Source of the DNA: CAMQRS01 sp964370645
Lineage (GTDB): Bacteria; Bacillota_I; Bacilli_A; Erysipelotrichales; Erysipelotrichaceae
Assembly: GCA_964370645.1 (NCBI GenBank)
Contig: CAYJJS010000027.1
Coordinates: 1-25,806 of the forward strand
Direction: 5' to 3'
DNA length: 25,806 nucleotides
Positions 8,232-15,837 of the stretch are shown here, one piece after another. The notes below the pieces were generated by a model. That model did no database searches. It saw only the letters and a program-made list of their open reading frames with translations, and was not told the DNA's origin. The position numbers were made by a program, and so were the translations under genes. Position 1 is the first letter of the stretch. Every line of letters starts with the position of its first letter.

Positions 8232-9334
8232 ATTACTTGCTCGCTCTTTTTATCAAATAAATGTACCTTATTCATATCGATTGAAAGTGAAATCACTTCT
8301 CCGTCTTTAGCTTGGTCTCTAGACGGGGCTTTAATAATCAATTTTTGTGTACCGCATAATAGATGCATATGCACTTCTGAACCCATCATTTCAGTTAACT
8401 CAACCTCAGCTTCAATCGTACAATTATTAAATGTATCTTTAAAAATAGGGTCTCTATGGAAATCTTCTGGTCTAATTCCTAAGATAATTTCTTTACCTAA
8501 ATAACTATCTAACTTGTCCTCCGTATACATTCCAATAGGTAACTCAATTTTAAAGTTTTGGAATGTTGCAAAATGAGCGTTTCCTTCTTTCGTTATTACT
8601 GAGTGTATGAAATTCATCTGTGGTGATCCTATGAATCCAGCAACGAATAAGTTAATAGGGTTATCGTATAAATTTTGAGGGTTATCCACCTGCTGAATGT
8701 ACCCATCTTTCATAACTACAATTCTATCTCCCATAGTCATCGCTTCCACTTGATCATGAGTTACATAAATGAATGTAGTTTCTAATTTTTTATGAAGCTT
8801 TGTAATCTCAGCGCGCATCTGATTTCGTAACTTAGCATCTAAGTTACTTAATGGTTCATCCAATAAGAATACCTTTGGATTTCTAACCATTGCTCTACCT
8901 AATGCTACACGTTGACGTTGACCTCCTGACAAAGCCTTTGGCTTTCTTTCTAATAGGTGTTCGATATCTAATATTTTAGCTGCTTCTCGTACTTTCTTAT
9001 CAATTTCATCCTTCGGCATCTTTCTTAGTTTCAGTCCAAACTCCATATTTTTATACACTGTCATGTGTGGATATAATGCGTAGTTTTGGAAAACCATTGT
9101 TATGTCACGATCTTTTGCTGAAACATCATTCACCAAGCGATCACCAATTCTCAATTCACCACTCGTTATTTCTTCCAATCCAGCTATCATTCTTAAAGTA
9201 GTAGATTTACCACAACCTGATGGACCTACTAATATTATAAATTCTTTATCTTCAATATCCAAATTGAATTCGTGTACTGCTGTTACATTTCCTTCATATA
9301 CTTTTTTTATATCTTTTAATGTTACTTTTGCCAT
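8222..9334 (-). CDS. ugpC: Sugar ABC transporter ATP-binding protein (UgpC/MsmX/MsmK-type)
   Basis: This 370-residue cytoplasmic ATPase has Walker A GPSGCGKST (residues 37-45), a Q-loop in VFQNYALYP, signature LSGGQRQRVALGRA, Walker B VFLLDEP, D-loop SNLDAKLR and the H-loop THDQVEAM. A C-terminal TOBE/OB regulatory region follows from about residue 240 (GIRPEDF). These multi-sugar ATPases commonly serve several permease pairs, so it can energise the permeases at 144-1942. It is transcribed separately, from a promoter overlapped by a cre-like box and flanked by ATATTGAT repeats. An AGGAGG ribosome binding site lies 5 nt before the ATG. The substrate implied by the name UgpC should not be taken literally; MsmX or MsmK would be equally fair. 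Confidence 0.94.
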   Translation of the reverse strand: MAKVTLKDIKKVYEGNVTAVHEFNLDIEDKEFIILVGPSGCGKSTTLRMIAGLEEITSGELRIGDRLVNDVSAKDRDITMVFQNYALYPHMTVYKNMEFGLKLRKMPKDEIDKKVREAAKILDIEHLLERKPKALSGGQRQRVALGRAMVRNPKVFLLDEPLSNLDAKLRNQMRAEITKLHKKLETTFIYVTHDQVEAMTMGDRIVVMKDGYIQQVDNPQNLYDNPINLFVAGFIGSPQMNFIHSVITKEGNAHFATFQNFKIELPIGMYTEDKLDSYLGKEIILGIRPEDFHRDPIFKDTFNNCTIEAEVELTEMMGSEVHMHLLCGTQKLIIKAPSRDQAKDGEVISLSIDMNKVHLFDKKSEQVIKK

Positions 9335-9362
9335 ATATTCCTCCTAAGCTGTTGCTAATTAC

Positions 9363-9391
9363 ATGATAACAGTGTATGATAGCACTTACAA
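9363..9391 (-). promoter_or_regulatory. Promoter of the ATPase gene
   Basis: The minus strand has TTGTAA (9386-9391), a 17-nt spacer (9369-9385) and TATCAT (9363-9368), with an upstream TG making an extended -10. It lies 28 nt before the ATPase start. The nearest 20-bp repeat unit overlaps the upstream edge of the -35 box. Confidence 0.65.
9377..9390. promoter_or_regulatory. cre-like box over the ATPase promoter
   Basis: TGATAGCACTTACA matches the cre consensus TGWNANCGNTNWCA except at one of the two central bases (CA instead of CG). It covers the spacer and most of the -35 of the ATPase promoter. The central mismatch keeps confidence moderate. Confidence 0.4.
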
Positions 9392-9450
9392 GGGTAAGAT
9401 ATTGATACTATAAATATCATATTGATATTTAGGGTAAAATATTGATGGTG
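9391..9450. repeat. Three 20-bp direct repeat units carrying ATATTGAT; probable operator
   Basis: ATATTGAT occurs at 9399-9406, 9419-9426 and 9439-9446, exactly 20 bp apart. Outer units 1 and 3 share 15 of 16 bases from their starts (AGGGTAAGATATTGAT against AGGGTAAAATATTGAT). The middle unit is instead part of a perfect 9-bp inverted repeat (9411-9419 with 9423-9431). Two-turn spacing puts all copies on one face of the helix, as for AraC-family proteins binding direct repeats. The array sits between the ATPase promoter and the start of the AraC-type gene. Confidence 0.75.
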
Positions 9451-9825
9451 AGCTATATGATTATAAAATATTCTAGTTTAACAAATAAATATATTACACA
9501 CGTAGAGAAAAACTATGCTTATATTCGTGGAGTAGGTGATGTCTCTTCCATTTTAGGGGTTACTACAGAACACCTAATCAGGACTGTAAAGAAAGATATA
9601 GGGATTACCCCAAATTCATACCTAATAAACGTTAAGCTAGAAAAGTCAAAAGCTTTTTTAATACAAAATGGTTTTTCTATAGATGATAGTGCTCAGGCTG
9701 TCGGAATTTCTTCTGGAAATTATTTTTCAAAATTATTTAAGAAAAAATATGGAATGACCCCGACTCAATTTATCACACGTAATGAAGAGGTAATTGAAAT
9801 TGAAGATATGGCAATCTACATGTAA
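9445..9825 (+). CDS. Small AraC-family transcriptional regulator (DNA-binding domain only)
   Basis: This protein of about 126 residues is essentially one AraC-type double helix-turn-helix. It runs from a short N-terminal lead, through the first helix-turn-helix (VSSILGVTTEHLIRTVKK) and the linker helix, to the second helix-turn-helix ending in SGNYFSKLFKKKYGMTPTQF. No effector-binding or receiver domain is present, where full members have 270-300 residues. The ATG at 9445 has AGGG about 10 nt upstream; the ATG at 9457 with GGTGA 5 nt upstream is equally plausible and would shorten it by four residues. It is divergent from the ATPase gene, with an array of 20-bp repeats between, so it probably controls itself and the ATPase. 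A decayed remnant is possible, but the helix-turn-helix looks intact. Confidence 0.85.
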   Translation: MVSYMIIKYSSLTNKYITHVEKNYAYIRGVGDVSSILGVTTEHLIRTVKKDIGITPNSYLINVKLEKSKAFLIQNGFSIDDSAQAVGISSGNYFSKLFKKKYGMTPTQFITRNEEVIEIEDMAIYM

Positions 9826-9826
9826 C

Positions 9827-9848
9827 TATTTCCTTGGAAATATTTTAT
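9827..9848 (+). terminator. Weak terminator after the AraC-type gene
   Basis: TATTTC/GAAATA (9827-9832 with 9837-9842, loop CTTG) follows the stop codon by 1 nt and is followed by TTTTATATT. The stem is short and AT-rich, so its efficiency is uncertain. Confidence 0.4.
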
Positions 9849-10507
9849 ATTGAATATTATAAAGTGGCTCCAATGTTTAAAAAATATACTCCGTTATTGA
9901 CTTTTTTAATATACTAAAGACTCATTAGACTTTAGTATATATGATTCATTGCCATTGACATATATTTCTCTTATATGCAATTGACTGAATACTTGTCCCA
10001 GCACTACTACTAACACTTGCAAATTTAGTGTATTTTTCTGACAACTAAACAATGATTTATGTTATGAAAAAGGAACTATAGAAACAAAAATAAATAAAAC
10101 GCAACTGTAGATGTTTATCGCATGATCGATAAACATTTAACAATGCTGAATGTATCGATATCTTTCTATTCTTATACATAAGTTAATAACTTCTTTTCAA
10201 CTGCTCTATCATATGATATTTACCGATATCTTTCGGCTCAATCAATTACACGCTGTATGAAATGTGTAGTGTGTAGGATTATTCTTATTTATTAGTATAT
10301 CGCAGAGGGAATGAAGGGAAAAGAAATTTAATTGAAGTAATCAAATAACCATATTTGAATTAATATTCTTTCCATCTCAAAACATAGTTATTACTTAACC
10401 AACAATCCCATCTATAAAAGAAGTTTACAATTTTCGATTGCAATCCGTTCATATATCCTTATGATTGCTTTAATTTTCTCTTACAACCACTATTTTATAG
10501 AACCAAT

Positions 10508-10590
10508 ATAAAAAGCAGCATTTAAATGATTCAATCATAAACTGTGTAAAATACACTACTTTATAATGATTCATAATTGCTGCTTTTTTC
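10508..10590 (-). terminator. Terminator of the S10-spc-alpha operon
   Basis: The 11-bp arms AAAAAGCAGCA (10510-10520) and TGCTGCTTTTT (10578-10588) are complementary. On the minus strand the hairpin ends in TTTTTAT. The large loop contains a second perfect hairpin, GTGTA/TACAC (10544-10548 with 10552-10556). It begins just after the rplQ stop. The plus strand also ends in six T residues, so it may work in both directions. Confidence 0.7.
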
Positions 10591-10594
10591 TAAG

Positions 10595-10936
10595 TTATTT
10601 TACTAATTGAACGATTGCCATTGGAGCATTATCTCCACGGCGGTTTCTAGTTTTAACAACTCTAGTATATCCACCAGTACGGTCAGCATATACAGGAGCT
10701 ACTTCATCAAATAGTTTTTTCACTGCTTCGTTTCCTCTTACATAAGCTGCCGCTTGACGGCGAGCATGTAAATCTCCACGTTTCCCTAAAGTGATTAACT
10801 TTTCAACTACTGAACTAACTTCTTTTGCTTTCATTTCTGTAGTTTCAAGCGTTCCATTCATAATCACTGAAGTTGCTAAGTTACGAAGCATCGCTTTACG
10901 GTGATCCGCTGTACGACCTAATTTACGATTCCACAT
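10595..10936 (-). CDS. rplQ: 50S ribosomal protein L17
   Basis: At 113 residues this is the short bacterial form of L17, a large-subunit protein near the exit tunnel. It starts MWNRKLGRTADHRKAMLRNLA, carries the conserved TTEMKAKEVS and the closing TRNRRGDNAPMAIVQLVK. It is the last gene of the operon, 20 nt after rpoA, and is followed by a terminator. In many Bacilli the ECF ATPase and EcfT genes come next; here an unrelated sugar locus follows. Confidence 0.97.
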   Translation of the reverse strand: MWNRKLGRTADHRKAMLRNLATSVIMNGTLETTEMKAKEVSSVVEKLITLGKRGDLHARRQAAAYVRGNEAVKKLFDEVAPVYADRTGGYTRVVKTRNRRGDNAPMAIVQLVK

Positions 10937-10956
10937 AGTTAAATCCTCCTTTACTT

Positions 10957-11916
10957 CTATTCGTATGATTTAAAGTTAAGACCTAAATCATATATCTTAT
11001 CTTTAACTTCTTTTAACGATTTCTTACCTAAATTTCTTACTCTCATCATTTCATCTTCTGTTTTCATTGTCAATTCTTCAACAGTTTGAATTCCTGCACG
11101 TTTTAAACAGTTGTATGAACGTACTGATAAATCTAAATCTTCAATCATCATTACTAATCCTTTGTTTACTACTTCCCCTTGCACTTCTTTCATGATTGAT
11201 TCCATCTCATTAACTGCTTCATGAACATTTGTTAATAAAGAGAAATAATCAATTAATATTTTCGAAGATAATGCAATTGATTCTTGAGGTGTAATTGAAC
11301 CATTCGTCCATATTTCCATTACAATTTTATCATAACTTGCTGATTGACCAACACGAGTTGGCTCAACATTATATGATACTTTTTCAATTGGAGTATGAAT
11401 AGAATCAGTATAAATAATTCCTAAAGGTTGGTTTTGTGATTGCTGTTGACGTTTATTTTCAATTGCATTAACGTATCCTCTACCGTTACGTGCTTGCAGT
11501 TCCATTTCTAATACACCATCTTCTTCAAGATTACAAATGTATAAGTCTGTATTTAAAACTTCAACGCCATCAGGACAAATAATATCTTGTGCTGTCACAA
11601 CTCCTGGACCAGTTTTTGAAATTCTTAAAGTGTGTATTTCATCATTGTCGATATCTAATACAATGTTCTTAATATTTAATATCATTGCAGTTACATCTTC
11701 TTTAATTCCTTTAATCGAAGTGAATTCATGATAAACTCCTTCAACTTTAATTGAAAAAACTGCTCCACCAGGTAATGAAGATAATAAAACTCTTCTTAAT
11801 GCATTACCAATGGTAGTACCAAATCCTCTTTCAAGTGGTTCGATAACAAACTTACCGTAATTCTCAGATTCAATATATTCTTTTACTTCAAATTGTGCGC
11901 GCTCAAATTTTTGCAT
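10957..11916 (-). CDS. rpoA: DNA-directed RNA polymerase subunit alpha
   Basis: This 319-residue alpha subunit has an N-terminal assembly domain (FVIEPLERGFGTTIGNALRR near the start) and a C-terminal domain from about residue 245 (RSYNCLKRAGI, then RNLGKKSLKEVK), which contacts UP elements and activators. The reading frame is open to an ATG at 11934. I choose 11916 because AGGAAGG lies 8 nt upstream of it and is itself encoded by the extra codons, whereas the upstream ATG has no ribosome binding site and the protein then starts MQKFERAQFEVKEY. It lies between rpsK and rplQ, the standard alpha-operon order. Confidence 0.97.
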   Translation of the reverse strand: MQKFERAQFEVKEYIESENYGKFVIEPLERGFGTTIGNALRRVLLSSLPGGAVFSIKVEGVYHEFTSIKGIKEDVTAMILNIKNIVLDIDNDEIHTLRISKTGPGVVTAQDIICPDGVEVLNTDLYICNLEEDGVLEMELQARNGRGYVNAIENKRQQQSQNQPLGIIYTDSIHTPIEKVSYNVEPTRVGQSASYDKIVMEIWTNGSITPQESIALSSKILIDYFSLLTNVHEAVNEMESIMKEVQGEVVNKGLVMMIEDLDLSVRSYNCLKRAGIQTVEELTMKTEDEMMRVRNLGKKSLKEVKDKIYDLGLNFKSYE

Positions 11917-11947
11917 GTCTATTACCTTCCTCATTTATAGGGTTATA

Positions 11948-12340
11948 TTAACCACGTGGTCGTTTTGGTGGACGACAACCGTTGTGAGGAATAGGAGTCA
12001 CATCATTAATTAATGAGATATCTAATCCTGCGATTTGTAAAGCTCTTACTGCTGCCTCACGCCCTGGACCTGGTCCTTTTACACTTACTGCTACCGTTTT
12101 CATACCGTGATCTACTGCAGCTTTCGCAGCAGCTTCACCAGCCATTTGAGCAGCAAATGGTGTTGATTTTCTAGAACCTTTGAATCCTAATGCACCAGCA
12201 CTCGACCAAGCGATTGCATTTCCAGCTTCATCAGTAATTGTTACGATTGTGTTGTTGAATGTAGAATGAACATGTGCCCAACCTTTAACTATATTCTTTT
12301 TTACACGACGCTTACGAGTAACTTTTTTTGCTTTTGCCAT
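11948..12340 (-). CDS. rpsK: 30S ribosomal protein S11
   Basis: This 130-residue protein of the 30S platform binds 16S rRNA near the E site. A basic N-terminus (TRKRRVKKN) is followed by GWAHVHSTFNNTIVTITDEAGN, the KGPGPGREAAVRAL segment and the conserved C-terminus NGCRPPKRPRG. It lies 20 nt after rpsM with an AGGAGG ribosome binding site and 31 nt before rpoA. Length and motifs are normal for the family. Confidence 0.97.
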   Translation of the reverse strand: MAKAKKVTRKRRVKKNIVKGWAHVHSTFNNTIVTITDEAGNAIAWSSAGALGFKGSRKSTPFAAQMAGEAAAKAAVDHGMKTVAVSVKGPGPGREAAVRALQIAGLDISLINDVTPIPHNGCRPPKRPRG

Positions 12341-12360
12341 ATTAATTTCCTCCTATCGTC

Positions 12361-12726
12361 CTATTTCTTTTTCCCTGCTACTGTACGTACTGGACCTTTA
12401 CGCGTACGAGCATTTGTTTTTGTTCTTTGTCCTCTTACAGGTAATCCACGTCTGTGACGGATTCCTCTATAAGAAGCGATTTCCATTAAACGTTTGATGT
12501 TTAATTGTACTTCTCTACGTAAATCCCCTTCAACTTTAACATTGTCGATTTCTTTACGGATTGCATTTAACTGTTCTTCAGTTAAATCTTTTACACGGAT
12601 GTTTTCGTCAACTCCCGCAGCTGCTAATACTTTTGAAGACGTTGTACGTCCAATTCCATATACATAAGTTAATGACACTACTACACGTTTGTCACGTGGA
12701 ATGTCTACTCCTGCTATACGAGCCAT
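12361..12726 (-). CDS. rpsM: 30S ribosomal protein S13
   Basis: This 121-residue 30S head protein contacts the P-site tRNA and forms intersubunit bridges. It begins MARIAGVDIPRDKRVVVSL, contains the helix-two-turns-helix YGIGRTTSSKVL, the IRHRRGLPVRGQRTKTNART segment and a Lys-rich tail GKKK. It follows rpmJ by 16 nt and precedes rpsK by 20 nt. No anomalies are visible. Confidence 0.97.
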   Translation of the reverse strand: MARIAGVDIPRDKRVVVSLTYVYGIGRTTSSKVLAAAGVDENIRVKDLTEEQLNAIRKEIDNVKVEGDLRREVQLNIKRLMEIASYRGIRHRRGLPVRGQRTKTNARTRKGPVRTVAGKKK

Positions 12727-12742
12727 TTAAATTACACCTCTC

Positions 12743-12856
12743 TTATCCTTGTCTTTGTTTGTGTTTAGGGTTTTCACAAATAACCATAACACGGCCTTTT
12801 CTTTTAATGATTCGGCATTTATCACAAATTGGTTTGACTGATGGTCTTACTTTCAT
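12743..12856 (-). CDS. rpmJ: 50S ribosomal protein L36
   Basis: A 37-residue protein, MKVRPSVKPICDKCRIIKRK to the end KHKQRQG, easily missed because of its size. It is the zinc-binding form of L36, with ligands C11, C14, C27 and H32, and sits in the large subunit near the peptidyl transferase region. It lies between infA (20 nt upstream) and rpsM (16 nt downstream), the canonical place, behind an AGGAGG ribosome binding site. Confidence 0.96.
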   Translation of the reverse strand: MKVRPSVKPICDKCRIIKRKGRVMVICENPKHKQRQG

Positions 12857-12876
12857 GTGTTTTCCTCCTAATCCGC

Positions 12877-13095
12877 TTACTTATGGCGGAATGTTATACG
12901 CCCACGTGTTAAATCATATGGTGATATTTCTAGAGTGACACGATCACCCGGTAAAATGCGAATGTAGTGCATACGGATTTTACCAGAAACGTGAGCAATG
13001 ATCTCATGTCCATTCTCTAGTTTCACTTTAAATTGTGCATTTGGAAGTGTATCTACTACAATTCCATCAATTTCAATAACGTCCTGTTTTGCCAT
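12877..13095 (-). CDS. infA: Translation initiation factor IF-1
   Basis: This 72-residue single OB-fold protein starts MAKQDVIEIDGIVVDTLPNA and ends YDLTRGRITFRHK, the standard IF-1 ends. IF-1 occupies the ribosomal A site during initiation together with IF-2 and IF-3. Its start codon overlaps the map stop codon by 1 nt, implying translational coupling. It is followed by rpmJ. Confidence 0.97.
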   Translation of the reverse strand: MAKQDVIEIDGIVVDTLPNAQFKVKLENGHEIIAHVSGKIRMHYIRILPGDRVTLEISPYDLTRGRITFRHK

Positions 13096-13865
13096 TATTG
13101 AGATTCCTCCTTATCATGTATTTTGGTTAGTATACGACAACCTTCTTTCGTAATTACTACTGAGTGCTCAAAATGAGCAGCAAGACTCTTGTCTTTTGTA
13201 ACTACTGTCCAATTATCTGCTAATACCTTGGTCTGTGGTTTGCCTGCATGAACCATAGGTTCAATTGCTAAACACATCCCCTCTTTCAGTAATACACCTT
13301 TTCCTGGTTTTCCAAAATTAGGTACAGTTGGATCTTCATGAACAGATGTGCCTATTCCATGTCCCGCATAGTCTTGCGGAATAGAAAATCCATATTTTCG
13401 CACATGTGTTTCAATTGCTGAAGAAATATCGGTTAAACGATTACCCGCTTTAGCCATTTTTAATCCTTCATACAACGATTCTTCTGTGGCTATCAATAGC
13501 CTTTTTTGTTCATCATCAATTTCTCCGACTGCATATGTCCAGGCAGAATCACCATGGTACCCATGATAACACGCCCCTATATCTACTGAAACAATGTCAC
13601 CATTTTTCAAAATATGTTCACTACTTGGAATCCCATGTACTAATACATTATTCACAGATATACAGCATGCATTTGGGAATCCATATAATCCTTTAAAAGA
13701 AGGAGTACCTCCATTTTCAAGAATTGCATTTTCACAAATTGCATCTAATTCTAATGTGGATAAACCAGGCTTAATAGCATTTGCTGCCGCTTTATGCGCC
13801 AAGGCAACTATCTCACCTGCTTTCTCCATTAGTTTAATTTCTCTAGGAGATTTGCAAGTAATCAT
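13095..13865 (-). CDS. map: Type I methionine aminopeptidase
   Basis: This 256-residue cytosolic enzyme removes the initiator methionine from nascent proteins. The five metal ligands are all visible: D95 (VSVDIG), D106 (HGDSA), H169 (AGHGIG), E202 (AIEPMV) and E233 (FEHSVVIT), plus H77 in VHGIP at the active site. There is no N-terminal zinc-finger extension, as expected for the short bacterial class Ia form. It overlaps adk and infA by 1 nt at either end, so three genes are translationally linked. Confidence 0.97.
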   Translation of the reverse strand: MITCKSPREIKLMEKAGEIVALAHKAAANAIKPGLSTLELDAICENAILENGGTPSFKGLYGFPNACCISVNNVLVHGIPSSEHILKNGDIVSVDIGACYHGYHGDSAWTYAVGEIDDEQKRLLIATEESLYEGLKMAKAGNRLTDISSAIETHVRKYGFSIPQDYAGHGIGTSVHEDPTVPNFGKPGKGVLLKEGMCLAIEPMVHAGKPQTKVLADNWTVVTKDKSLAAHFEHSVVITKEGCRILTKIHDKEESQ

Positions 13866-14515
13866 TACTTAGCAACCCCTAAAATTTCAACCGTATCATT
13901 CCAAACACTATCCATAGATTGATTTGCATTGATACTTGACACTAACCCTTTTTCATTGTAGTAATTTACAATCGGGTCAGCATTTTTAGAATATTCTTCT
14001 AATCGAACGGTTAAGCTCTCAAGTGTATCATCTTTACGTTGATATAACTCGGCCCCACATTCATCACAAATATTCTCAATCTTAGAAGGACTATTTGTTT
14101 TGTGATAAATTTTACCACATTTTTTACATAATTGTCTTCCTGTTATTCGTTGTGCTAAAACATCGAATGGAATCTCCATAATCAATACTTTTTGTATTTC
14201 TAATGAACTTCCTTTGACCAATTCATCAAATGCTTTAGCTTGATCTAAGGTTCTTGGATATCCATCTAATAAATACCCATTTTCCAATGATTGTGTTTCT
14301 AGATAACTTTTAACCATTGCATTAGTCACTTCATCTGGGACCAATAACCCTTGATCGATATAGCTTTTAGCAGACAAACCAAGTTCTGTCTGCTTAGCTA
14401 TTTCACTTCTAAATATATCTCCGGTTGAAATATGAGATACATTGTATTTTTCAACTATTTTGGCTGACACAGTACCTTTTCCAGCACCAGGTCCACCCAT
14501 AATTAATATATTCAT
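13865..14515 (-). CDS. adk: Adenylate kinase
   Basis: This 216-residue enzyme converts ATP and AMP to two ADP. The P-loop is GGPGAGKGT (7-15), followed by the AMP-binding STGDIFR (30-36) and DGYPRT (84-89). The LID domain is the long zinc type, with C130, C133, C150 and C153 as a Cys4 site, common in Gram-positive bacteria. It lies 4 nt after secY and its stop overlaps the map start. No key residue is missing. Confidence 0.97.
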   Translation of the reverse strand: MNILIMGGPGAGKGTVSAKIVEKYNVSHISTGDIFRSEIAKQTELGLSAKSYIDQGLLVPDEVTNAMVKSYLETQSLENGYLLDGYPRTLDQAKAFDELVKGSSLEIQKVLIMEIPFDVLAQRITGRQLCKKCGKIYHKTNSPSKIENICDECGAELYQRKDDTLESLTVRLEEYSKNADPIVNYYNEKGLVSSINANQSMDSVWNDTVEILGVAK

Positions 14516-14519
14516 TTAA

Positions 14520-15836
14520 TTATCTCCCACTTCTAAAGAAGCTGTTATACGATTTCGCTGCGACCTTCCCTTTAATTTGAGAAGATGTTTCCATCGCAAC
14601 TCCTACAACAATGATTAAACCTGTACCACCCAGTTGCAATGAAGAAGGAAGCGCAGGTACAAGAATAGGTAAAATTAACGGTAACACTGCGATGAATGCT
14701 AAATAAACAGCCCCTAATACCGTAATACGACTTAATACCTTATTAATGTACGACTTTGTTTCTTTCCCCGGTCTAATTCCAGGAATATACGTTCCTGATT
14801 TAGATAAATTTTCACTAATTTTTTCTGGATCTACAACCATCTTTGTATAAAAGAATGTAAAAAGTATAATTAAGACTACATAAACACTTAAACTTTCAAT
14901 AGAGTTCAAACTTAAGAAATTTGTAATTGCTTCAGTAGTTGAACTCCCTGTCATCCATCCAAAATATACACATATTTGAATAATTTGAACCGGAGCCATC
15001 ATAATCGCAGAAGCGAAAATTACTGGAATTACACTCGCCGAATTAATCTTTAATGGCAAGTATGTCATTTCTTTGTTTTTAGTTTGCACTGTGCTCGATG
15101 TATATTGAATTGGAATCTTACGAACTGCTGTCTGTAAAAACACAACCAATACAATAATAATTAAGTAAATTAAAATATATCCTGCAAATGTTAATACCCC
15201 ACTGAAGAACGCGCTTCCGCTTAATCCAACAGTTAAAGAACGAAATGCCTCAGAAAATTCATGAGGAATTGTAGCAACAATACCTGCGAAAATAATCATT
15301 GAAATCCCATTCCCTATTCCATGAGCACTAATTCTATCAGCCAACCACAATAGGAACATAGTTCCAGCAGTAAACACCGTAGAAACATATAAGAAACCTG
15401 AAACATCAGAATTTACTAGTAATGATACATTATTAGTTGTTTGTAATGTTAGAGTTAATGTATATGCTTGGACAAAACAAAATATTAAGGCTAAATAACG
15501 TGTGTATTTATCTAATTTTTTTCTTCCAACTTGCCCAGATTTACTTAATTCAGTTAAATGTGGAATTACCTCCATCGATAATAATTGAATAATTATCGAA
15601 GCAGTAATATATGGTGTTATACCAAGTGCGAAGATCGATGCATTTTGCAACGCTCCCCCACCTAGTAAATTCATCATACCAATTATTCCTTCTGTACTAC
15701 TACTTATTGCGTCTACATTAATATTAGGGACAGGAATCTGTGCACCTAATCTGTAGATAAATAGCATTGCCAGTGTAAACAATATTCTATTTAATACTTC
15801 TTTATTTTTGAAAACGCTAGATAGTGTAGTGAACAT
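14520..15836 (-). CDS. secY: Protein translocase subunit SecY
   Basis: This 438-residue polytopic membrane protein forms the protein-conducting channel with SecE and SecG. Ten hydrophobic segments are expected; the first follows MFTTLSSVFKNKEVLNRILF. Conserved parts seen are the plug region after AQIPVPN, GITPYITASIIIQLL in TM2, the GNGISMIIFAGI segment and cytoplasmic loop GIRPGKETKSYI, which contacts SecA and the ribosome. It starts 1 nt after the rplO stop, so translation is coupled, and precedes adk. Confidence 0.97.
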   Translation of the reverse strand: MFTTLSSVFKNKEVLNRILFTLAMLFIYRLGAQIPVPNINVDAISSSTEGIIGMMNLLGGGALQNASIFALGITPYITASIIIQLLSMEVIPHLTELSKSGQVGRKKLDKYTRYLALIFCFVQAYTLTLTLQTTNNVSLLVNSDVSGFLYVSTVFTAGTMFLLWLADRISAHGIGNGISMIIFAGIVATIPHEFSEAFRSLTVGLSGSAFFSGVLTFAGYILIYLIIIVLVVFLQTAVRKIPIQYTSSTVQTKNKEMTYLPLKINSASVIPVIFASAIMMAPVQIIQICVYFGWMTGSSTTEAITNFLSLNSIESLSVYVVLIILFTFFYTKMVVDPEKISENLSKSGTYIPGIRPGKETKSYINKVLSRITVLGAVYLAFIAVLPLILPILVPALPSSLQLGGTGLIIVVGVAMETSSQIKGKVAAKSYNSFFRSGR

Positions 15837-15837
15837 T

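Larger units (their letters stand above)
9826..10594. other. Gene-free AT-rich spacer between the sugar locus and the ribosomal operon
   Basis: I find no plausible coding region, tRNA or known RNA in these 769 bases. They contain an 11-bp inverted repeat (9909-9919 with 9930-9940), a 10-bp inverted repeat (10111-10120 with 10127-10136), a 7-bp stem with one G-U pair (10248-10254 with 10268-10274), and an 11-bp direct repeat CGATATCTTTC (10156-10166 and 10224-10234). The terminator of the ribosomal operon lies at its right end. Confidence 0.6.

Noticed and set aside
9909..9940. 11-bp inverted repeat as a terminator
   Set aside because: The stem is nearly all A/T and is not followed by a U-tract on either strand; a hairpin nearer the AraC-type stop is a better, though weak, terminator.
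10156..10234. 11-bp direct repeat CGATATCTTTC as a mobile-element footprint
   Set aside because: Only two short copies 68 bp apart, with no transposase, no terminal inverted repeats and no target duplication.
10248..10274. 7-bp stem with one G-U pair as a regulatory RNA
   Set aside because: Short stem with a 13-nt loop, no promoter, no terminator tail and no adjacent gene; could be chance in AT-rich DNA.
12561..12938. Plus-strand open frame of 125 codons crossing rpsM, rpmJ and infA
   Set aside because: It crosses three conserved genes on the opposite strand and has no family resemblance.
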